From Tetrapyrgos nigripes (taxonomy: Eukaryota; Basidiomycota; Agaricomycetes; Agaricales; Campanellaceae), in assembly GCA_013368315.1 (NCBI GenBank), contig JAACJM010000033.1, forward strand, positions 124,001 through 188,000: DNA of 64,000 bases. Reading direction: 5' to 3'. The notes under the pieces were generated by a model. The model ran no database searches. It had not been told where the DNA came from and saw only the letters and a list, made by a program, of their open reading frames with translations. Of the stretch, positions 33,176-43,500 are shown one piece after another (the first letter of the stretch is position 1; every line of letters begins with the position of its first letter). Made by a program: the position numbers and the translations under genes.

Positions 33176-35312
33176 GTATTCAGATTTTCATTCTCTTTAT
33201 CATCTTGAACCTCCTCCATCTTTCGACTCATTTCTTCGTGACTACACTCGATCTTCTTTTTATTCTCGTGATACTATTATTGCTACCCCTTGGACTTCCA
33301 GAGCATTTGCTCCTACTCCTATTTATGATGTGAATCTTGCAAAACGACGATACAAACCTGTTCACAGGAAATTTCGTCCTGTTTCTACTTACATGCCTGT
33401 TGCAGACGCGAATGTCTACAAACCAATACCTCCTCCCGAGCCACTGGACTTGCCGATCAACCCGGTTCCATATCAACAGCTGACGTTTGGAAACAGGGTC
33501 ACTTTACCACATCTGGAAGAGATGTTGGAGAAGGTTGACTGAGGTATGTTTTCTGTTGATGAGATTAACTTGCTTTGTTTTACAGTTGTCAAACGAGAAA
33601 TGGCTTTCGCCTTTGTATATGCTGAGAAAGGTTCGTTTTCTTGGAAATACTACGCTGACTACATTCTATATGTTATAGAACATACACCCTGGCAACGACT
33701 GGCAATCAAAGTGCCCCTAGCGATAAGAGACCAAGTCATTCAGCAGATCAAAGCCGAAGAAGACGCTGGAAGATTTGAGCCTATGACTTTGTCATACCGG
33801 TCTTCAATGTTTGCCGTAGCGAAGAAGAAGGGAGTTAGGTTAGCCGTCAATTTAGAAGAACTCAATGCTGTTTCCATCCAGGATTCTTCTCTTCCTCCCA
33901 ACGTCAACGACTTTGCTGATGATTTCGTCGGGTATTCCCTTTACAGGTTACTTGATCTATTCTCGGGATTCGAAGCCCGATGGGTAGCTAAAGAGTCCAG
34001 ACCTCTTCAAGCCTTCCATACAGAAGTAGGAGCTCGACAACAGTGTATGCTCGTCCAAGGATATACAAACTCGGTTCAAGAGTTCCAGAGGTGCGTGGCC
34101 CATGCTCTGCTTCCTGTTGAGGAGTTTGCAAAGAATTTTGTGGATGATTGTGGACTGCGTGGACCCCTGACGAGATATGGAGATGAGTCTATTGAAGGGA
34201 ATCTGAACATTTGGAGGTTTTTCTTCGAATATGTTCAGAGGTTAGACTTAGTGTTGGGAGCTTTGATTATGGCTGGTATAACTGCCTTGGGTGCGAAGGC
34301 GATACTGGTGACAGATAAGCTTCGTATAGTTGGAAGCGTGGTGGCTCTTGAAGGATGGATTATGGAGCCGTCGTTGATCAAAAAGGTCGTAGATTGGCCT
34401 ATCCCTCGAGACGTTTCGGATGTACGAGGATTCTTGGGCACAGCTGGAGTTGGTAGAAGCACTGATCATGTTTTCTTTCTCTCTACGGAAGCTCTAGAAG
34501 CTTTCGAACTATTAAAACATAGGGTAACCCGACCTCCTGTATTTATCAAGATTGACTACTCCGCAGCCGTTCAAGTACCGAGAATCGCCCCTAGGGAGTC
34601 AGACGATGGGCTATTGGTAGTCGCAGTCAACTCTTCTTGGGAAGGAGCCAGATGGGTCGTATACCAAGTTCGAGAAGGCATCAAAAGACCAGCTATATTT
34701 GGTTCTTGCACGTTCAACAAGACAGAGCAGAACTATGGCCAGCCCAAAACTGAAGTATACAGAGTGTTTAGAGCCTTGAAGCATCTTAGGCACCGAGTCT
34801 GGGGAGTCCATTTCCGATTGGAATACAATGCCAAATCCCTAGCCAAGATGTTGAAAGAGCCGGATGATGTTCCAAACGCCCCCATGCTTCGGTGGGTGTC
34901 TTGGATTCGCCTTTTCGACTTTGAGTTGCAACACGTTCCCGCCACCTCCTTCAAAGCCGAAGACAGGTTATCCAGACGACGAATGGCTGATGGTGAAGAC
35001 GTTGAAGAATCTCAAGATGCCTTCCTGGACGCCTATCTAGATGAAACGCTCTTGGAATCTAACTCAAGAGGTTTAGCTAAGTCTTCGTTTGAATATCTTT
35101 TTATCAAATTATCCTCTTCATGCTCCCCTCGTCGCTTCTCCTATCCATGCGTTGTTGAGGAGAAAGTTGCGTCTCCTATCTCTTTCGATTCTCTTTCCCT
35201 TTCAATTGTTGTACATCCCGATGATACCAATTCTCTCTTGTTTCCGGTCTATGTTACAATGCTTCAGTTCCTTTATCTATTTCTTCACTTGAGAAAGTGC
35301 AACGGAATGTAG
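33114..35312 (+). pseudogene. Reverse transcriptase and RNase H of the second gypsy element
   Basis: One frame from 33114 to 35312 with a single TGA at 33540 (EKVD-stop-GMFS). The RT fingers include SSMFAVAKKKGVRLAVNLEE; motif A is LLDLFSGF near 33950; the catalytic motif is FVDD at 34137-34148, a variant of YxDD. RNase H follows: AVNSSWEGARWVVYQ near 34625, FGSCTFNKTEQNYGQPKTE near 34700 and LEYNAKSLAKML near 34820. In related elements the first and third of these have Asp where this copy has Asn; both codons (gtcAAC, tacAAT) fit CpG to CpA changes of GAC/GAT. Expected activity is therefore lost. A frameshift between about 35150 and 35290 separates it from integrase. Confidence 0.85.
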
Positions 35313-36877
35313 CCGTGTGCTGTGTTCTAGGAGACGAAATAGTCTCGCTAGAAATTACTGAATTTGAGTTTATCCCCAGGAAAGTCGACAATACGTTTCA
35401 AACCCACATACACCATGTCTCAGACGAGGAACAGGAGGAGATGTGGGCTGAGTTCTGCCCTTACCTGTCTACCGACATCATTCCCGAGAAGTACGACTCT
35501 CATAAACAAAAGGTGCATTTTCTCAAAAGAGTCTCGAGATTTACCCTCCAAAACAACACTCTGTGGTTGCTTCCTAAACGGAAATCCCACTCCCTTCCTC
35601 GCAAAGTTATAGAGCTAAAGGCTCGTAGAGATGAACTGATCGCGATGGCGCACAATGAGTGTGGCCATCATGGCTGAGATGCTACTTATCAACACCTTGT
35701 TGACAGATTCTATTGGCCGAACATGTACTCTTCGGTCTCTTACTTCGTCAAATCTTGTTTGGAGTGCCAGAAGAGTATCCAGAACCTTCCAGTGATCCCA
35801 TACAACGAATCATGGCAAGCCCCACTCCTCCGACATTTCCACCTCAACACCATACACATGCCTAAAGGTGTCTGGGGCTTCCGATATCTCATCCACGCGA
35901 TCGAACTGAACATTCTATGGCCTGAGGCATGAGGACTTCAAGTACTTACAGCTGCAAGCATCGCAAAATTCATTTATGAGTGTCTCATATGCCAATTCAG
36001 ATGCATACCATTCATCACTATCGACAGTGGCTCTGAGTTCAAGAAAGAAGTCCAACATCTACTTAGAACCCAGTATAGGTGCGTCATGATAATGTCTTCC
36101 CCTTATCATCCCGAGGGAAATGCGGTAGTCGAGAGAGGACATCGTCCTCTGGTGGAGGCAATAATGAAAACGGTTGGAGGCGCCCTGGGCTTATGGCCGA
36201 ATTACGTGGATGCAGGTCTATTTGCCATTCATATCACAACGAGTAGAGCGACAGGTTTTTCTCCATACTACTTATTATATGGGACCCACCCAGTCCTTTC
36301 TTTTGATATTTTGGAGACGACGTGGCAAACCCTTGACTGGGACAAGGTACGTTCTACTTCAGACTTGCTTTCACTAAGGATTCTGCAGCTTCAACATCGA
36401 GACCCGGATTTGGAGCAAGCCACCTCCAACCTTCGAAAAACGCGCCAGGAATCGATCGAAAACCACGCTAGGAGGCACCACCACCAATTTGACTTCTCGG
36501 ATTTCGAAGTGGGAATGTACGTTTGGCTTCGAGAGTCGCAGTTGGACAGTCTCCTCGGAGACAAGGCCCACTGGACTTATTCCGGACCTTACATTATTCA
36601 CACCAAGAGATCTAAGGATTTGTATCTCCTTCAAGAGCTGGACGGAACACTCCTCAAGACAGCCGTCAACGTTCATCGACTTAGGCTTTTCTTCTTCAGG
36701 CCGGACAACCAAACCCTGAGGACGACGATTCTGACATCTCCGGCCCCTATTCCCAAAAATGTTAACTCGACTTACCGACTTGATCAAGCCCAAGACAACG
36801 TGCTCGACTACTTCGAGTGGCTAGAAGACTTCTCAGACGATACAGCTGAGTGCTCACGCATGCCTTTTCCTTTATGA
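35297..36877 (+). pseudogene. Integrase of the second gypsy element
   Basis: Zinc module: HNECGHHG, TGA (35675), DATYQHLVDRFYWP, then CLECQKS near 35760. The catalytic core has a changed first site (HAIELNILWPEA near 35900), TIDSGSEF near 36020 and HPEGNAVVERGHR near 36110-36150. TGA at 35930 falls in WPEA-stop-GL, where relatives have Arg (PEARGL). The C-terminal domain with GMYVWLRESQLDS and SGPYIIH runs to the TGA at 36875. No chromodomain. The first catalytic Asp is not obvious, so even without the stops activity is doubtful. Confidence 0.85.
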
Positions 36878-36913
36878 CTATCTCGCCTTGTGGCCTTGTC
36901 TTCTAGCCGAAGA

Positions 36914-38877
36914 ATGGCATGGTGCCACTTTCTATTTCTTTTCCTCTTAAAATCGGTAGTTCATGCCATCCTATCCTTCAGTTTCCCCATGCCTGGCCTC
37001 GTTTCTTCCCCACCTACCATTCGCATCACCATCATTTACTCTGACCTATCCCCAGACTACATACAGATTCAGATTCATGTCAACGACTCCCACTTCTCCT
37101 TCAACATCGCAAGATCGTCTCTTCCAGACTTTGGAACGGATACGTCGTACACTCCTCTTGTCACTCATTTTCTCCCTGATATCCTTTATTTTGTCGATAC
37201 TCTTCTTGTTGATGTGGACTACCGAGCAGCAGAGTTACTGCTCACGCCTCTTTCTATAATTACTATCAATGATACCTCAAGGGTGTCTTCTCCTTCTTCG
37301 CAGAACTTGGTTCCTGAATTAGTTCCTCCTCCTGATGAAGGCGATATTAGGGACAGAGTTCGCGCCCCTAACAACTTGACTCTCCCTCAAAGGGGGAGCA
37401 TAGAACGTGCTTACGCTGATGAGATTTTGTACATGTTTCCTGATGGCGAAGGTGTTTCTTGTCAACTTTTTCTTCCTCGCACCTTACCAGTTTCAGTTTT
37501 TACTCCTGAAGGTGGTATTCAACCCCTCACTCTTCTTGATGATTCTTCTGAACGTATCATTGATCATACGACTATTTCTCCCTCTCTTTCTCAAGTTTCC
37601 GATGCTTCTTCTCTTCAAGCTTTATTGGTTAACTTTCCAGTCAATCCTTTTCCTTATGTTTCCTTGGGAACGTTTTATTGTTCTCAGTCTTGGCGCAAGA
37701 TTGATCTTACCACCCTTTGTCTTCCAATTTACCGGCCTGGTAGCTTAGAATTTCATGTTCACCAGGCTATGCGAACCGATGGTTACACTGATGACCCTTA
37801 TTATCAAGACCCTCATGTTTACACTCATGTTAATTCTACTTCTGACCTTTCGAAACCTCTCACGTTTTTTGATTATTCTGAGATCTCTCTTTCTCCGAAC
37901 TTTTCTAAACTTATTGACATCCAACTAACACCCAATCAACTTCACAGAGTCTAGGTCAATTATGCAGCTCTCAATCCAAAGGCTGGACCATTTGGATTTC
38001 ATCAAGCCAATGACTACAACTATCTCTCCTACGGCTCTACCATCTCTCAATACAGCGAATCTCTCTGTACCTTCAGCGAGGGCATTAATTACATTGATCT
38101 GTCTCCTCGATCCAGCAAGATCAACAAGTTCAACTTTTCCATGCTATATGAATTCGATGGATGGGGTCGGGTATATGGATTGTGGAATGAGGAGGTTGAA
38201 GGGAGATTCTTGGGAGTGCCGCTACCAGTTAGAAATAGGCTGTGGGTCAGAGATGCTGAGTTATGTTGGGAAGAAGTGAGGCGTTACCTGATCGGTGAAG
38301 AGACAGGAAAGTTGGTCATGCCTGAGAGGTATTGGAATGAAGGGACAGGTCTGTTTACGATCCAGGTATTCAAACAGCAGTGTCAAAGGTTCACTGTCGA
38401 TAAGTATACAAGGGAGATAAGGGAGAAAAGGTCGAAGATGGTGGTATCAGAGTCGAGGTTGGAATTAGAGAATCAAATCGTGGGGTGGTGGTTTAATCCT
38501 GTAAACCCAAACTCGTACAATTTCAAGTATCTTCAAGAATTCGACGCCATGGGCGATGGAGAGGTGAAGAACATCAAATTGTGGGACAAGTCTTTCGAGG
38601 ACTTTAGGAAGATCGTCTTGACGGAGTCTATTGTGAGATCACGGTGGTTAGTGGATAAGGAGAGGAGGATCAGATTGTTGTATGAGAAACGTTTCCCGGT
38701 GCCGTCTGTTTCTTCTTATTCTCAATTCCCCGACCTTGCCTACCATCCTTATGATTACCTTACTGCTGCAAATCCCTTCAAATGTCCACTTCTCCCTCGT
38801 ATTCCTACGGACATTCTGCCTGTTAACCCTGATCTTTACTTCTATGGCAATCCTTGCTTCTCTTTTTCTAACTGAGA
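36914..38877 (+). pseudogene. Long post-integrase ORF, unknown function
   Basis: The same frame as integrase stays open from 36878 to 38874, broken only by TAG at 37952; the first ATG after the integrase stop is at 36914. Read through the TAG it is about 650 residues. The N-terminus is strongly hydrophobic (MAWCHFLFLFLLKSVVHAIL), like a signal peptide or membrane anchor. The middle is acidic and Ser/Pro-rich with several N-x-S/T sites (VNDSHF, INDTS, PNNLTL). The C-terminal third is Trp/Arg/Glu-rich (EFDGWGRVYGLWNEEVEG). Position after integrase is where env-like genes sit in some gypsy elements, but no fusion peptide or C-terminal membrane anchor is visible. A host-derived gene is the other option. 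Confidence 0.6.
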
Positions 38878-38911
38878 GTTTGTGGAAGAACTCTATTTTC
38901 TTGAACCCACT

Positions 38912-39726
38912 TGTAGCAGGGACTCATGTCCCTCTCATAGACTTTCCCTTTTATCTCTTTTCTTGCTTGTCTTGCTATTCTCATGTTTTACACTCCTCAT
39001 TTCCTTCAACTCCGAACTATCTACTTTCACCAACCCCTATCCATACATCTTCCTCTTCTTTTGATCGACTCCTCTTCGGACGACCTATCTAAACCCGACA
39101 TGTCCGTCCCGTCCCTCGCACTGCGCCTTGAGCAAGCGTGTAGGGTTTGGGGCCCCTTTTTGTCGCATTGTACCTTCGTCAGACGGTTTTCTGACACTGA
39201 CGGTGGACCTAGAGACGTTGGAAGGATAGATCCTCTTTGTTTTCAATATGGGCACTGTATTTACTTGAGATCCGGACTTCACAGGCTCTGAGCCTTCTTT
39301 TCTTCTTTTATTCAAAACGTCATCTAATACTTACTCGCTTCCCTTTTATACCTTACGATTTCCCTATCGACAACTTCTCCTCTCTAAAATGCTATCATTC
39401 TTTTCTTTAACTCCTTTTAGTTACATTTGTACCTACGACAGGCACCGGGACGTGTAGTATATAGCTACGTTGGGTAGATAGAATTCATCTCTCTTTCTCT
39501 GCCTAATTCCCGAGCCCTAAGTCTTGAGCCAGAGCCCACTTTGATCCCTGAGCCCTTCTACTTGTACTCTCAGCCTGATCCTTCCTATTTCTTCACTTGT
39601 GTATCTACGGGTCGCTTAGCCAACGCGCTTTGCTGTCACGTGTCCGTATCTCTTCTCTCTTACTCGCCATCACTGAACTCGACCGAATACTCCCGTGTCT
39701 TCCGCTAGACACGCATCTCCACTATA
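38912..39726 (+). repeat. 3' LTR of the second gypsy element
   Basis: Starts TGTAGCAGGGACTC and ends CTCCACTATA, followed by ATAG. The sequence just before it is not purine-rich; the nearest candidate is GAGAGTTTGTGGAAGAA, about 20 bases upstream. Confidence 0.92.
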
Positions 39727-41590
39727 ATAGGCAAAGACACCCACCCACCTTGCCAGACTTCTTCATCATTTGATGGATTGGAGGTACAAGAGGGGAATAG
39801 GAAGGGGATGGGGACAGAGGACAGGGACAAGGGGCAGGAAGAAACAAGGGAGGAACATTTCCCAATATTTCCCTAAATAAAAAAGAAAAGAAAAACCCCC
39901 TCAAAAAAACTGAGGAAAAAAAACAAACAAACACTCACTACCTTGTCTCTACAAAATAAACCTGACTAGCCATTCTCAAATTGACCTTCCTGCCTGTCCA
40001 AGCCTTGGACTTGTTCAATTTTGTATATGCTTCTTCCAGGGTTAAGACTGGGACTCTTTGGCACACCTAGCCCTGTCCCATTCCCATTTCCATTCCTGTG
40101 GTGGTGGTAGTAGTGGTGGTTGCAGTGTTGCCAGAGTCTGGGCCATGGCCCCATTGGCCCTGAAATGACCCTGGACCAACCCCAAGGTCCAGGTCCAGTG
40201 GCTATGTAAGACCTGACCTGGACCTGGAGGTCTGGATCAAGGGTGAGAGGCTGAGCAGGAGGGCTGACCCAATCCAGACCTCTGGACCTTGGGTGTCAGT
40301 ATGAATGAGTTTAGGCACTTTGAGCAGCTTTGATGACCTTCTTTTGACCTTTTTGATAGAGGATCTGGTGACCTGAGTTGCCATATTGGTTGCCACAGCA
40401 CGCTCTCACCAAAATAGCAGTACTCAGAAGATGCTGAGCATGACCTCGAAGCTGCATAAATGTTATCACTTGAGTGCAGACATGCTGTGGCTCAGCTATT
40501 ACAGTCATCATTGTCAGTTTACACAGATACAAGTACTAAATTACATTATTTACAGATTCTAACACTTTTTATGGGTCCTACCCTCCAAAAAACTTTCTCT
40601 ATGTGGATCTAGGCCGACCCCAGACCAGCCCTCTTGACCCAGGTCTGCAGGTCCAGGTCCAGGGTCCAACAAGAGGGTGGACCGACCCTGTAGGTCTGGG
40701 CTAAGGGCCAGAAAATTCTGGCTGGACCTGACCTGAACTGGACCTTGGCAACACTGGGTGGTTGTGGAGGCAGAGGCAGACTTGAGTAATACTAGTCAAA
40801 GTCAGCATCATACTCATATTGGAGGGGACATGGGTGTGGGTATAATGTATTGAGAGGCCTAGGGTGTTGCCAGTGCCAGTGGTGTTGTGGTTGGTACCGG
40901 TGCTGGTGCCATTAACAACACCAGCACCATTGACATCATTTATCCCATTAACACCACCATCAATCCCACCAGCATCTGCGTCAACAGCCATAGTTGAAGG
41001 AGAAGGTGAGAGAGTGGTGGGAGAATAATGATGCAGAAGTGGGGGATAAAGACATCACAGTTGATGTGGAATGAGAGTGAGACTGCAAGTAAGAACCAGA
41101 ACCAGAACCATCAACTTGCCTTCACCCTCTGCAGGTAGAGTCTTGTCCTCCAGATGACATGGGTACGGATGCCTCTCTGAGTCTGTATAGTGTAGTAAAA
41201 GTACAGTTAGTTTTGGGTTCTTGGACAGAACAGAGAGGATAATGAAAATGAAAATGAAGAGAAAGAAAGAATAATAAGACAGAATGAGAGAAAGACAACC
41301 AAGGCAAAAGCAAGAAAATGAGACCCTGGGGGAGATAATGAGAAGGCAGATGTCATCTATCCATCCCCCAGGACAACACCCCTCCCTTGAAACCACAAGC
41401 AATGAAAACCCACCCCCAAAGCCCAAAACCAGCCCCAAATCAACAGAATTCTCCTAAACTCCCCAACCTGCAACCCACAAATTTGCAAACCTACCAAAAA
41501 AAAATAAATGAAGAACCCAAAATAAAAAACACTCTACTTACCCACCCAACCCCTTCTTCTGAGGTTGGATGACCTTATAGAGAGCAGGAC
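39727..41590 (-). pseudogene. SNF1/AMPK-like pseudogene, copy 2
   Basis: Inverted relative of 7900-9140. Read on the minus strand: KKGLGG at the end of an exon near 41560, an intron, then a Gly/Asn/Thr-rich linker beginning MAVDADAGG at 40991, KSPSLNPGRSIYKIEQVQGL near 40040 and VYFVETR-like DNA near 39950. Frameshifts and stops are frequent and CpG is scarce. A hAT-type insert (40123-40756) splits it, and the gypsy 3' LTR adjoins it at 39726. The kinase and the extreme C-terminus are not present. Confidence 0.78.
40123..40756. mobile_element. Non-autonomous hAT element (634 bp)
   Basis: An exact 8-bp duplication GGTGGTTG flanks it (40115-40122 and 40757-40764). Both ends begin CAGTGTTGCCA when read inward. 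Both subterminal regions are packed with copies of AGGTCCAGGTCC / GGACCTGGACC, likely transposase-binding repeats. No transposase is encoded. Confidence 0.93.
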
Positions 41591-41632
41591 TTGACTATAG
41601 GAGGACTACACAACTAACTGGTGGTATATTAA

Positions 41633-42047
41633 GAGCCTGTTCAGTAGAAAGTAGTGATTCTTAAAATTTTTAACAGATCACTGCATATGGTAGCTCTGTT
41701 TATAATTCCATTGTGACCCTTCTGTGGCTTGCAGAAAAAAACTCATTGAGTCACCCAATAGCCTATATACCGCTGCACCCAAGAGCAGGAGACACAAGAA
41801 GGCACTGAAACCTGGCAGAGGTGTGGTACTAAGGTTGCTTCCAGTAGCGAGGAGATGCATAGATGGCAATGACAAGGGCAATTAAATTCACCAGCCACCC
41901 AGCAGCAAGTATAATGGTCCATAGAGCATCCAGATACTGCTGAGGATGCTTACTCCGTCATGCTTTCAGAGAAAATTTCAGATGCCTGCCATTTCAGGTA
42001 ATCTGTTAAAAAAGTACATGCATCTCTACTTTTTACTGAACAGGCTC
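41633..42047. mobile_element. Harbinger-derived MITE (415 bp)
   Basis: TAA duplication on both sides (41630-41632, 42048-42050). The ends GAGCCTGTTCAGTA and its inverse are decayed forms of the GGGCCTGTTCGGCA ends at 21055. Inside, the minus strand keeps a piece like the transposase N-terminus (YASPRYWKQP beside YVSPYYWKQP in the full element), so it is an internal deletion derivative. Confidence 0.85.
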
Positions 42048-42071
42048 TAAAGCTGTGTCTCTCTGTACCAG

Positions 42072-42227
42072 TGTAACAGGCAGCCCTGTTTAGGTATATC
42101 TTATCTTTTCCTGCCCATAAATTTCCTTTACCAATACTTAGATAATCAGCATTATCTTTACTTTTACCTTCGCCACTATTGTACTGTACACTGTATCTTG
42201 TCTATTTCACAGAATAGGACTGTTACA
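42072..42227. repeat. Short LTR-like remnant (TGTAAC...GTTACA)
   Basis: 156 bp with the same ends and two internal blocks as 49291-50092 (TTATCTTTTCCTGCCC; ACTTAGATAATCA; ATTTCACAGAATAG). The middle is deleted. Confidence 0.7.
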
Positions 42228-42331
42228 CTTTTTTACAAGTCCTCACAAGCTTCACACTGCACTATTCTGGATATAGTCAAGTCTTGGTGCCAGCATTGAG
42301 ATCCTTGTGCAGTCTCTCTTGCTCTCATCTC

Positions 42332-42836
42332 TGTCATGAACTGCTACAGTTCTTTGTCCTCCTATATCCTCCTCCTTTACTTTTTCACAAACCCAGAGTT
42401 CCTTGATCATTCTAGCATCACTTTTCCTCAGTAACTTCATTCTGCTGACATTTAACTTTATTCTCTGCCATGGAACCCTGTAAAATGTGTCAAACCAAGT
42501 TTGGCTCTCTATTTTTGTCTCATTTCTCGCCATTGCCTTCTTGTACCTGTACCCCTGGACCTGTATTTCTTTAATCATTGTCTTATCTCCCTAGACTATC
42601 TCATCTATTCATTAGTTCTAGCTTCGTTCACTTTGGATGTTTCATATATACCTGAACCTCATGTAACTGATTTTTTAGTTTATTCACTTTGTCTCCACTC
42701 TGTACTACTACTTACACAGTGTCGAGTTTAGTCAGCCAGCTCACTTCTTTCTCTCTATCAATCTATATTCCTCTTCTCTAGTCTTGTCTTTGAGTGACCT
42801 GGGTGATCCAGTCTAAGAGTAGTAGTGTCCTTAACA
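42332..42836 (+). repeat. 5' LTR of the old chromovirus relative
   Basis: TGTCATGAACTG to TTAACA. A TATA-like CATATATAC near 42645 and AGTTTATTCA about 30 nt later correspond to the TATA and AGTCTGTTCA of the young LTR. Confidence 0.82.
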
Positions 42837-43500
42837 CAAATGAACTCTCTTATGCCCACCTCACTATCTCTATCTTTGATCTCTGCTCTCAGTCTCTTTC
42901 CTCCCTTTCCTTCCCATTTTCACCCTGCTTCTCCTATGCTGTTTTCCTTCCCTGCAATTCGATTTTGCATCAATTGCTAGCAGACACTACTTTGAATAGA
43001 CTGCAGATTCACTGTGTACTTCGAGTAACCAGTGTAGCAACAATCATCTTCCCTTTCTGTATATCTTGTTAATCCTGGCTACTTTAAACCCTTGTCTTCA
43101 CTTTGAACCCACTGAATCCCCTCCTGAATATAATCAACCTCCTCTTCCCTTCCCACTCTCATCAGTGTATAGTCACAGTCTCTATAAGCACTCACAAGGA
43201 ATTGAGACTGAATCTTGGAGACATAATTGAGCTTTCATCTGGAGATTTACACCAGGTGACATAACATTGTCATTATACTCATATATCCGAGTCTCTTTTG
43301 ACCCTGAAACTGAGAAAATTATCATTAGGACCACTGGCCCTTTATATTTCAGGGAATACACTGAAGAACCTCTTCTTGATTCCCATTCCTTGTTTTTATC
43401 TTGGCAACTGTTAGTCCTCCACCTGAAGGACCATCAGTAGCTCCACACCCATGACCTCCCCCACATCCAAGTCCAGATCTCTCTGACTTAGATCCAGTCA

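Larger units (their letters stand above)
29553..39726 (+). mobile_element. Second Ty3/gypsy element, full length with both LTRs
   Basis: LTRs of 832 and 815 bp enclose gag, protease, RT, RNase H, integrase and a long extra ORF, giving 10.2 kb. AATAG precedes the 5' LTR and ATAG follows the 3' LTR, a 4-5 bp target duplication. There is no chromodomain. All main domains are present but interrupted by TGA codons and a few frameshifts. LTR differences are almost all at CpG, so decay was fast and the element need not be old. It sits between copy B and the second SNF1-like pseudogene, both CpG-poor, and is itself CpG-rich. Confidence 0.93.

Noticed and set aside
632..38877. TGA read as tryptophan (altered genetic code).
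   Set aside because: TGG is used freely in the same frames, host genes end in TGA, and where the homologous residue is known it is Arg. CGA to TGA decay is simpler.
36914..38877. Calling the post-integrase ORF an envelope gene.
   Set aside because: Only position and a hydrophobic N-terminus support it; no fusion peptide, furin-like site or C-terminal anchor is visible.
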